From an uncultured Pseudomonadota bacterium (GTDB lineage: Bacteria > SAR324 > NAC60-12), in contig CAJXDX010000062.1 of assembly GCA_913052275.1 (NCBI GenBank), positions 1 through 9,097 of the forward strand: a stretch of 9,097 bases of DNA. The letters run 5' to 3'. Shown here piece by piece: positions 1-5,747 of this stretch. Position 1 is the stretch's first letter. Each line of letters opens with the position of its first letter. Under the pieces are notes generated by a model. It saw only the letters and a program-made list of their open reading frames with translations. It had not been told where the DNA came from and made no database searches. A program made the translations under genes and the position numbers.

Positions 1-224
1 TTGACCTCAACCGAATCTTCAACGACCTGCCAGTAGTGGCGTTGATCATGACCCTAACTGAAATGGGTGCTCTGCTGATTGACGCACTAGCCTTTTCAAA
101 TGATCAGCAGTTAGCCGGAGCCATTCTTGTGGTTTTGACCGCCACGATCGTTTTCATGAATTTTGTCACTGACATCATACTAGCGCTGATGGACCCCCGT
201 GTGCGCCAGGGACTGATGGGATAA
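1..224 (+). CDS. Peptide ABC transporter permease, DppB/YejB type (C-terminal fragment)
   Basis: This is the 3' end of an inner-membrane permease gene that begins left of the window; the frame is open from base 3 (Asp-Leu-Asn) to the TAA at 222-224, about 73 codons. The fragment contains a hydrophobic stretch ending in VTDIILALMDPRVR, the typical last transmembrane helix and DPR(V/I)R tail of DppB/OppB/YejB permeases (BPD_transp_1 family). A GTG at 36 could be mistaken for a start, but the frame upstream is open and reads as protein of the same family. By family, this subunit pairs with the DppC/YejE-type permease encoded 3 bases downstream to form the membrane channel for oligopeptides. The exact substrate cannot be read from this fragment. 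Confidence 0.85.
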   Translation, partial: DLNRIFNDLPVVALIMTLTEMGALLIDALAFSNDQQLAGAILVVLTATIVFMNFVTDIILALMDPRVRQGLMG

Positions 225-227
225 AGG

Positions 228-1421
228 ATGGGATTTTTTTTAAACAAGTCTGATGCGGCTACCGATCAAAACCTGAAAGAGGCGTATTTCACTGCTTCCC
301 AAGGGCAGCTGATTCGGGCACGCTATAAGAGCAACCGTACTGCCATGTTCGCCGGATGGGTACTGACATTGATGATCCTGCTCGGATTTTTTAGTGAATT
401 TCTGTCTCCTTATGAACCCACGATGGCTGGAAGGGACAAGAAGTATGAGAATGGCCCCCCGCAGATTCCAAAGTTCTGGGATGAAAACGGAGTTTCCTTC
501 AGACCCTTCATTTACGGGACCAAGCGGGAACGCTCGTTAAAGACCAACTTTCGCTGGGTGATCTCCATTGATCGGCAGGACCGTCGCTATCTGCATTTCT
601 TCGTTGAAGGATGGGAATACAGCTACATAAACCTTGACTGGGATTTGCCGGGGGAGGCCTTTGATCTGGATGTGAAGGCTTTGACATTCAGCACCCATTT
701 ATTTGGGGTTGATAAAGGGGGTGTTCACCTGTTTGGGACTGACAAAAGCGGTAAAGACATTTATTCTAGGACCCTGCGTGCGATCATGACTTCTCTCAAG
801 TGTGGAATAATGGGAGTCCTAATTGCCTTCGTGCTGGCATTGGTGATTGGGGGTATCTCAGGTTATTATGGTGGCTGGATTGATCATATTTTGCAGATGA
901 TCACCGATGCAATCCGGACGGTGCCTCCCTTGCCTTTATTCATGGCGCTTGCGGCATTTCTTCCTCAAGAGTGGAGTGCAGAGGCCGTCTTTTTTGTCAT
1001 TTCTTCCATATTGGGGCTAATCGGCTGGCCTACACTGGCACGAAGGATCCGTACCCATCTGCTCAGTGAACGCAGTCAGGATTACGTTCTTGCGGCCCAA
1101 CTTTGCGGAGCTTCCTCAAACCATATTATTCGCCGTCATCTGCTGCCAAGCTTTACCAGTTATATCATTGTTGATTTAATGATTACGTTTCCTTATATGG
1201 TACGTTTGGAAACAGCACTAAGCTTCATTGGCCTGGGTCTGATCGATCCGGTAAGTTCGCTGGGCTCCATGATGCAGAATGTCTCCAAGGCCGATGTGCT
1301 TTTAAACTATCAGTGGTATTTCATCCCGGTCATTTTCTTCATCGTTTTCGTGCTGGCCTTCGTCTTTGTGGGAGATGGCTTGCGTGATGCCGCCGACCCT
1401 TATTCACAAATCAAGAAATGA
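228..1421 (+). CDS. Peptide ABC transporter permease, YejE/DppC type
   Basis: This 397-residue inner-membrane protein is the second channel subunit of a peptide importer. A cytoplasmic N-terminus (about 1-38) leads into one transmembrane helix (about 40-60). A long hydrophilic region follows (about 61-185), probably periplasmic, which includes the HFFVEGWEY and HLFGTDKSGKDIYSR motifs. The latter is the hallmark FGTDxxGxDxxSR of DppC/OppC/YejE proteins. The remaining helices lie at about 190-384. The EAA-type coupling loop that contacts the ATPase is at about 285-308 (DYVLAAQLCGAS, ending HLLPS), and the tail GDGLRDAADPY (382-392) is typical. The long external insert favours YejE over plain DppC. 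It starts 3 bases after the preceding permease and its TGA overlaps the next ATG by 4 bases (ATGA). Substrate is inferred only from the family: short peptides, or in some YejABEF systems antimicrobial peptides. Confidence 0.9.
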   Translation: MGFFLNKSDAATDQNLKEAYFTASQGQLIRARYKSNRTAMFAGWVLTLMILLGFFSEFLSPYEPTMAGRDKKYENGPPQIPKFWDENGVSFRPFIYGTKRERSLKTNFRWVISIDRQDRRYLHFFVEGWEYSYINLDWDLPGEAFDLDVKALTFSTHLFGVDKGGVHLFGTDKSGKDIYSRTLRAIMTSLKCGIMGVLIAFVLALVIGGISGYYGGWIDHILQMITDAIRTVPPLPLFMALAAFLPQEWSAEAVFFVISSILGLIGWPTLARRIRTHLLSERSQDYVLAAQLCGASSNHIIRRHLLPSFTSYIIVDLMITFPYMVRLETALSFIGLGLIDPVSSLGSMMQNVSKADVLLNYQWYFIPVIFFIVFVLAFVFVGDGLRDAADPYSQIKK

Positions 1422-2416
1422 GTCTGCTTTCCGTCGAAAACCTGTATCTGCAATTTGACACGGACGAGGGCCGCATCACGGCGGTGGATGACGTTTCATT
1501 TGAGTTGAACGCAGGTGAAGTGTTGGGGCTAGTCGGAGAATCTGGTTCTGGAAAGTCAGTTACAGCAAAATCATTGATGCAGCTCAATCCCTCTAACTCG
1601 GTATATGGTTCCGGAAGCAAAATTAATCTTGAGTTAGAAAACAATGTTATGGATGTGTTGTCATTGAAGAAAGCACAGGAGTTGGTGATTGTGAGGGGTG
1701 GTGCCATATCAATGATCTTTCAGGAGCCGATGGCAAGCTTTGCTCCTGCAATAACAATCGGCAACCAGATGGTGGAGCAGCTGCTGATTCATACTTCGCT
1801 GTCAAAAAAGGAAGCCGCTGAGCTTTCTGTGGAGATGCTGGAGAGAGTAGGAATAAATGAACCTGGCAAGCGTTTTTTTCAGTACGCTTTTGAGCTTTCT
1901 GGAGGTATGCGCCAGCGTGCTATGATTGCCATGGCCCTTTCAACCAAACCGAAGATTCTCATTGCAGATGAGCCTACCACTGCACTGGACGTTACTATTC
2001 AGGCCCAGGTACTGGAGCTAATGAAGGATCTGGTGGAGGAATTTGGTATGGCAATCCTTTTCATCACACACGACCTTGGAGTCATCGCCCAGGTTGCGGA
2101 CAGAGTTGCAGTGATGTACCTGGGAAGAATTGTGGAAAGCGGACCTGTACGTGAAGTACTGCACGCTCCAGCACATCCCTACACTAAGGGGTTGCTCAAC
2201 GCGCTCCCAAAACTCGATGCTCTCGACGAACCGCTTACTCCGGTTCCCGGCGATATTCCCAGCCCTCTGGAGCGTCCTAACGGATGCGTGTTTCACACCC
2301 GCTGTCCGGAAGCAATTGCTGATCGCTGCAATGTCTCCATTCCCAAGCGTGTAGACGTTGGTCATGCACACGCGGCTTCGTGTTTCGCAATTGAAAATGT
2401 CAGTGAGGCTGCATGA
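1418..2416 (+). CDS. Peptide ABC transporter ATP-binding protein, DppD/OppD type
   Basis: This 332-residue cytoplasmic ATPase powers the peptide importer. All nucleotide-binding motifs are intact: Walker A GESGSGKS (40-47), Q-loop Gln102 in MIFQEPM, signature LSGGMRQR (160-167), Walker B ILIADEP (180-186) with catalytic Glu185, D-loop ALDVT, and switch His218. The C-terminal oligo_HPY region starts at HPYTK (about 253). It contains four cysteines (290, 296, 304, 322) spaced like those reported to hold a [4Fe-4S] cluster in some Opp/Dpp ATPases; cluster binding here is inference. The start overlaps the preceding stop as ATGA and lacks a strong Shine-Dalgarno sequence, so translational coupling is likely. 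In E. coli YejF the two ATPase halves are fused, whereas here they are separate genes as in Dpp/Opp. It probably forms a heterodimer with the next gene product. Confidence 0.92.
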   Translation: MSLLSVENLYLQFDTDEGRITAVDDVSFELNAGEVLGLVGESGSGKSVTAKSLMQLNPSNSVYGSGSKINLELENNVMDVLSLKKAQELVIVRGGAISMIFQEPMASFAPAITIGNQMVEQLLIHTSLSKKEAAELSVEMLERVGINEPGKRFFQYAFELSGGMRQRAMIAMALSTKPKILIADEPTTALDVTIQAQVLELMKDLVEEFGMAILFITHDLGVIAQVADRVAVMYLGRIVESGPVREVLHAPAHPYTKGLLNALPKLDALDEPLTPVPGDIPSPLERPNGCVFHTRCPEAIADRCNVSIPKRVDVGHAHAASCFAIENVSEAA

Positions 2417-3414
2417 CCGAAACGCCTCTGGTACATATTGAGAATTTAAATGTAGAATTCCCGCTTGGTCGCAAGCTTCTGGGCAAACCTCCAGTGCTGA
2501 AGGCTGTTAACGGCGTATCAATGGACATCATGCCCGGACAGTTCTATGGGTTGGTGGGTGAATCAGGTTCCGGCAAAACAACTTTAGGTCGTGCAATCCT
2601 CAAGGCGGTACCTATCAGCTCCGGAAAGATATTATTTGATGACGGGAAGGTAAGTTATGACCTGGGCACAATTTCACAGCCAGACCTCAAAAATTACCGC
2701 AAACTGGCACAGCTGATATTTCAGGATCCTTATGCCGCGTTAAGTCCGCGCATGACAGTCAGGGACATAATAGCTGAACCACTGGAAGTGATGGAAATCA
2801 CAAAGTCCCGTGAGGAGACTGATGAACGTGTACGCGAGATTGCATCAAAATGCCGTTTAAACCTGGAACATCTGAGGCGTTTCCCGCATGCTTTTTCAGG
2901 AGGACAGCGGCAGCGGATTTCAATTGCCCGCACGCTGGTTTGTAATCCGGACTTTGTTGTTGCAGATGAAAGTGTAGCCGCACTGGATGTTTCCATTCAG
3001 GCTGATATCCTCAACCTTCTTAAATCTCTTCAGAGTCAGCTTGGATTGACTTTTATGTTCATCAGCCATGACCTGAGTGTGGTTACGCACATATGCGACC
3101 ACGTTGCCGTGATGTATCTGGGTACACTGGTTGAATCCGCACCAACCAGGAAGCTGTTTTCCAATCCACGTCATCCTTACACAAAGGCGCTGTTATCTTC
3201 TATTCCATCTCTCGATCCGGATGACAGCAAAAAGGCGCAAAAACTGGAGGGGGAAATTCCCAGTCCTGTAAATCCACCTTCAGGTTGTAAATTTCATACT
3301 CGTTGTATCTTTGCTGAAGACCGTTGCCAAAGGGAGGTTCCTGAATGGCGGGAACTCAGCCAGAATCACGCAGTGGCCTGCCATTTCGCCGAGAAACTGG
3401 CGTCTGCTTCCTGA
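2413..3414 (+). CDS. Peptide ABC transporter ATP-binding protein, DppF/OppF type
   Basis: This 333-residue ATPase is the expected heterodimer partner of the DppD-like subunit. Motifs in order are Walker A GESGSGKT (49-56), Q-loop Gln104 in LIFQDPYAALSPRMTV (a segment very typical of DppF/OppF), signature FSGGQRQR (161-168), Walker B FVVADES (181-187) with Glu186, D-loop ALDVS and switch His219. The residue after the catalytic Glu is Ser where most paralogues have Pro, a common and probably neutral variant. The oligo_HPY tail begins near HPYTK (254) and holds Cys292, 298, 305 and 323 in nearly the same spacing as the upstream ATPase. The ATG overlaps the preceding TGA (ATGA). It is the last gene of the peptide operon; a long AT-rich gap follows. 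Confidence 0.92.
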   Translation: MTETPLVHIENLNVEFPLGRKLLGKPPVLKAVNGVSMDIMPGQFYGLVGESGSGKTTLGRAILKAVPISSGKILFDDGKVSYDLGTISQPDLKNYRKLAQLIFQDPYAALSPRMTVRDIIAEPLEVMEITKSREETDERVREIASKCRLNLEHLRRFPHAFSGGQRQRISIARTLVCNPDFVVADESVAALDVSIQADILNLLKSLQSQLGLTFMFISHDLSVVTHICDHVAVMYLGTLVESAPTRKLFSNPRHPYTKALLSSIPSLDPDDSKKAQKLEGEIPSPVNPPSGCKFHTRCIFAEDRCQREVPEWRELSQNHAVACHFAEKLASAS

Positions 3415-3640
3415 ATTATATACTGACAGTCTGTAAATCATGTTGCAGATTTCCACTGCTAAATGATTGGTATTGAAAGTATATGCTAATAACTCACTTG
3501 TTTATAAGCTGATACCTTCATACTTACATTAATTGTCTGGTGTTTGTCCTGTACAGTAACTGCTATTCCCAAGTTACAAATCCCGTATAAATTACCTGCA
3601 CACTTTTTAATTCTGTAAAAGTAAACTTACAAGTTCCCAT
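3415..3640. other. AT-rich intergenic region, no clear element
   Basis: This is the left part of the gap between the peptide and iron operons. I find no coding frame with a plausible start and ribosome binding site, and no GC-rich hairpin followed by a T-run, so the terminator of the peptide operon is not obvious. Only short, weak inverted repeats occur. Two loosely similar stretches (around 3571 and 3624, sharing TTACAA followed by a CCC run) are noted without a proposed role. Confidence 0.5.
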
Positions 3641-3669
3641 TTGTCAGGCTACCAAATTATTTATATATT
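3641..3669 (+). promoter_or_regulatory. Candidate sigma-70-type promoter of the iron operon
   Basis: TTGTCA (3641-3646) and TATATT (3664-3669) each match the -35 and -10 consensus at 5 of 6 positions and are separated by exactly 17 bases. Transcription would begin near 3676, giving a leader of about 240 bases. A second, weaker pair, TTGAAT (3675-3680) and TAATAT (3699-3704) with an 18-base spacer, lies just downstream. In AT-rich DNA such matches arise by chance, so this is a candidate only, but its position next to the palindrome at 3684-3699 supports it. Confidence 0.5.
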
Positions 3670-3683
3670 TACTATTGAATAAA

Positions 3684-3699
3684 ATTAGTATTGACTAAT
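3684..3699. promoter_or_regulatory. Palindromic operator candidate resembling the DtxR/IdeR box core
   Basis: ATTAGT-ATTG-ACTAAT is a perfect inverted repeat with 6-base arms. It contains TTAG-N6-CTAA, which occurs with the same spacing in the DtxR/IdeR consensus (TTAGGTTAGCCTAACCTAA). It lies just after the predicted start of the 3641-3669 promoter and inside the spacer of the weaker overlapping promoter, so a bound repressor could block either. The operon encodes its own DtxR-family regulator, which makes this the best operator candidate in the window. The G/C-containing centre of the classical box is not conserved. Confidence 0.4.
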
Positions 3700-3748
3700 A
3701 ATATTTTTTTGATCATCATATTAATCTTGATGTTTTAGTCTGTTGCAC

Positions 3749-3791
3749 CTGAAATTTCACAGCATGAATTTGGTTTTCTGGAAAATTTCAG
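3749..3791 (+). repeat. Inverted repeat in the presumed iron operon leader
   Basis: CTGAAATTT (3749-3757) and AAATTTCAG (3783-3791) are exact reverse complements, 9 base pairs, separated by 25 bases. In a transcript from the upstream promoter they would form a moderately stable long-loop stem in the 5' leader. No riboswitch family is recognised. Chance occurrence in AT-rich DNA is quite possible. Confidence 0.35.
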
Positions 3792-3865
3792 TTAGCGCAT
3801 GAGATAAAGATTAAAACATTATATGTATGATCCTTAATGAGAGGACGCTGTTGTTTGAGCGTTCG

Positions 3866-3883
3866 TTTAAAATAGATTTTAAA
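3866..3883. repeat. 18-base near-palindrome upstream of the iron-binding protein gene
   Basis: TTTAAAATAGATTTTAAA consists of two perfect 8-base arms around an AG centre and ends 14 bases before the AGGAGG ribosome binding site. It could be a protein-binding site or simply an AT-rich chance palindrome. It has no G/C recognition core and does not match Fur or DtxR boxes well. Confidence 0.3.
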
Positions 3884-3897
3884 ATAATTATTTATAC

Positions 3898-3903
3898 AGG
3901 AGG
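3898..3903 (+). promoter_or_regulatory. Strong ribosome binding site AGGAGG
   Basis: This full-consensus AGGAGG lies 4 bases before an in-frame TTG (3908) and 13 bases before the in-frame ATG (3917). It shows that translation starts here and not at the far upstream ATG at 3827, but it leaves TTG versus ATG undecided. Confidence 0.7.
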
Positions 3904-3916
3904 AAAATTGAATTTA

Positions 3917-4945
3917 ATGAATAAATTGCTAACCCTAACCTTAGGCTGCCTGCTGCTGATTCCGCAGCTTGTTCCTGCCGCTGAAGTTAACATTCTTTCA
4001 GAACGTCAGGAGTTTTTACTCAGGCCTTTTCTGAAGGCTTTTGAAGAAAACACAGGAATCAAGGCAAATGTAGTGTATCTCAAAAAAGGCTCACTTGAGC
4101 GACTTAAGCAGCAGCCTGGAGCTGTTGACGCTTTGCTTACAGTTGATATTTCAAACCTTACAGCAATTGCTGAAGCAGGACTATTTCAGCCGGTTAATTC
4201 ATCTGTGATCAACAAAAATGTTCCCTCAAATTACCGAGATCCGAAAGGGCTATGGTCAGCATTAACCGCACGTGGACGTGTAATTTACTATTCGAAGGAC
4301 CGTGTTAAGTTAAGTGAATTATCAACTTATGAAGCGCTGGCTGATGCTAAATTTGCGAAGCGAATATGTACACGTTCAGGATATCATAAATACAATGTGG
4401 CTCTTATTTCGTCAATGATTGCAGAACATGGGGTTGCTGCAGCAAAGAAGTGGCTGCAGGGCTTGAAAAACAATCTGGCACGCAAACCCCAGGGAAACGA
4501 CCGCGGTCAGGTTAAAGCCATTTATCAGGGTCAATGTGATGTTGCAATCGGCAACACATATTACATGGGCAAGATGCTGGAGAGAGATGATCAACGTGAG
4601 TGGGCTGCCTCTGTAGGCATTTTTTTTCCCAACCAGAATGACAGAGGCACACACATGAATGTTTCCGGAGGTGCTGTAACAAGGGATGCAGTGAATAAAA
4701 ATGAAGCAGTTCGTTTGCTGGAGTTCCTTTCCGGTGATTTAGCACAATACATGTATGCCCAGGTTAATCATGAATATCCTGTAAAAGAAGGAGTTCCATA
4801 CTCCGGAATCGTTAGCAGTTTTGGTAGCAGCCAGGAAGGTGTCAAAAAAGGAGTATTTAAACAGGATAAGCGAAATCTGAGTGAAATTGGAAGTTATCGG
4901 AAAAAAGCGATTCAAATTTTGGATGAAGTTAATTACGATAAGTAG
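3917..4945 (+). CDS. Fe(III) ABC transporter periplasmic substrate-binding protein, FutA/FbpA type
   Basis: This 342-residue protein is the likely ferric iron receptor in the periplasm. A Sec signal peptide is clear (MNKLL, hydrophobic core to about 18, probable cleavage near VPA-A at 19-22), and the mature protein begins with EVNILSERQ. FutA/idiA family landmarks follow: LLTVDISNL (73-81), TARGRVIYYS (117-126), ARKPQGNDRGQVKAI (188-202) and CDVAIGNTYYMG (207-218). The Tyr215-Tyr216 pair, with Tyr159 and Tyr124/125, corresponds to the Fe(III)-binding tyrosines of the family. The N-lobe Tyr/His of the Synechocystis FutA type is replaced by Gln31-Glu32. Cys151 and Cys207 are the only mature cysteines and might pair. 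A start at TTG 3908 would add three residues; ATG 3827 would add an unlikely non-signal N-terminus. It is the first gene of the iron operon, and a stem-loop follows its stop. Confidence 0.9.
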   Translation: MNKLLTLTLGCLLLIPQLVPAAEVNILSERQEFLLRPFLKAFEENTGIKANVVYLKKGSLERLKQQPGAVDALLTVDISNLTAIAEAGLFQPVNSSVINKNVPSNYRDPKGLWSALTARGRVIYYSKDRVKLSELSTYEALADAKFAKRICTRSGYHKYNVALISSMIAEHGVAAAKKWLQGLKNNLARKPQGNDRGQVKAIYQGQCDVAIGNTYYMGKMLERDDQREWAASVGIFFPNQNDRGTHMNVSGGAVTRDAVNKNEAVRLLEFLSGDLAQYMYAQVNHEYPVKEGVPYSGIVSSFGSSQEGVKKGVFKQDKRNLSEIGSYRKKAIQILDEVNYDK

Positions 4946-4964
4946 AACACACTGCTTAAAAGAA

Positions 4965-4995
4965 AGAATGTTGGGAGAAAAGCTCCCAACATTCT
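4965..4995 (+). terminator. 13-bp perfect stem-loop between binding-protein and regulator genes
   Basis: AGAATGTTGGGAG (4965-4977) and its exact reverse complement (4983-4995) flank a 5-base AAAAG loop, making a very stable hairpin 19 bases after the binding-protein stop. On the + strand no T-run follows directly (AACTGGAGG comes next, with a T-rich stretch only about 10 bases later). It is therefore more likely a partial terminator or 3' mRNA-stabilising structure than a full terminator. On the minus strand the stem is followed by TTCTTTTAAG, a better intrinsic-terminator shape. Such hairpins after binding-protein genes commonly let that protein be made in excess over the membrane parts. Confidence 0.6.
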
Positions 4996-5039
4996 AACTG
5001 GAGGTTTGTTTTATTCTACAACTTAATGGAAAAACAACC

Positions 5040-5729
5040 ATGTCTGAACATTCTAAAGTAATTGAAGAGTATCTGCTGACGCTCTACAAAATTGACCGTT
5101 CTGGTGAGAAGGCTAAAGCTGTCACTCTGGCAAACCGCCTGGAAACCAGCCCTCCAACTGTTCATGCGACAATTTCCCGCATGCAGAGGGATGGTCTGGT
5201 TGATGTAAAAAAATCAAAAGTAGTGTCTTTAACGAAAGAGGGTCAAAAAGTCGCTGAAGACATAGCCTACCGTCACAACCTGTCTGAGTATTTTCTCTGC
5301 AATACACTGGGCATACCCTGGTACGAAGTGCATCAGCACGCGCATCTTCTTGAACACGCAATGACTCCAGTTGTTGTAAAGAAATTAGCAGAATTTTTAG
5401 GTAACCCGGAATTTTGTCCACACGGTACCCCAATGCCGGGAAAAGCCCTGCCTGAAAATACAATCGCCCTGATGGAATCAAAACCGGGAATGACTGTCGA
5501 AATTACAATGATTGGAGAAGTTTTAGAGGATTCGGTTGACTTGATGAAGATTTTGCAGGAGCATCAGATAATGCCGGGAAATAAACACAAGGTTGTTGAA
5601 AAAACAAATGTGATGCGAACCATTTCATTGGAATCTGAAAAAGGCCCCACCTCTATTCCTTTCCATGTAGCTGAAGAGATTTTTGTGTTTGAGGTATCCC
5701 CAGGCAAAACCTCTTCCAGGCAGCAGTAA
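5040..5729 (+). CDS. DtxR/IdeR-family metal-dependent transcriptional regulator
   Basis: This 229-residue protein is probably the iron- or manganese-sensing repressor of this operon. An N-terminal winged helix (about 8-63) has the recognition region SPPTVHATISRMQRDGLV (37-54), close to the DtxR pattern. The dimerisation and metal domain follows (about 65-140), with PMPG near its end. Numbering matches C. diphtheriae DtxR without gaps: ancillary-site residues His79, Glu83 and His98 are kept, and so are Glu105 and His106 of the primary site. The primary-site Met10 is Glu10 and Cys102 is His102. The C-terminal SH3-like/FeoA-type domain spans about 150-220, so the length is that of full DtxR rather than short MntR. 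The start is supported by this match, although the ribosome binding site is weak (GGAAAAA). It lies 94 bases after the binding-protein gene and 18 bases before the permease gene, so it should be cotranscribed and autoregulated. Confidence 0.9.
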   Translation: MSEHSKVIEEYLLTLYKIDRSGEKAKAVTLANRLETSPPTVHATISRMQRDGLVDVKKSKVVSLTKEGQKVAEDIAYRHNLSEYFLCNTLGIPWYEVHQHAHLLEHAMTPVVVKKLAEFLGNPEFCPHGTPMPGKALPENTIALMESKPGMTVEITMIGEVLEDSVDLMKILQEHQIMPGNKHKVVEKTNVMRTISLESEKGPTSIPFHVAEEIFVFEVSPGKTSSRQQ

Positions 5730-5747
5730 TAAATTCCCAGAGTAATA

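Noticed and set aside
36..224. A separate 62-residue membrane protein starting at GTG 36
   Set aside because: The frame is open to the window edge and the sequence is the standard C-terminus of a DppB-type permease, so this is a truncated gene and not a small one.
3684..3710. Intrinsic terminator made of the ATTAGT/ACTAAT palindrome and the following T-run
   Set aside because: The stem is only 6 A/T-rich base pairs and the T-run starts several bases later. It lies far from the upstream stop and right beside a promoter candidate, so an operator is more likely, though the alternative is not excluded.
3827..3916. N-terminal extension of the iron-binding protein from ATG 3827
   Set aside because: It adds 30 residues ahead of a clear signal peptide, has no Shine-Dalgarno sequence, and the strong AGGAGG lies within it just before the better starts.
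3917..3970. Lipoprotein signal at Cys11 of the iron-binding protein
   Set aside because: The residues before the Cys (LTLG) do not fit the lipobox, the Cys is too close to the N-terminus, and a normal signal peptidase I site follows at VPA-A.
5026..5061. Short upstream frame (11 codons from ATG 5026) overlapping the regulator start
   Set aside because: It has no ribosome binding site at usable distance (GGAGG at 5000-5004 is 21 bases away) and no leader-peptide features such as runs of one amino acid.
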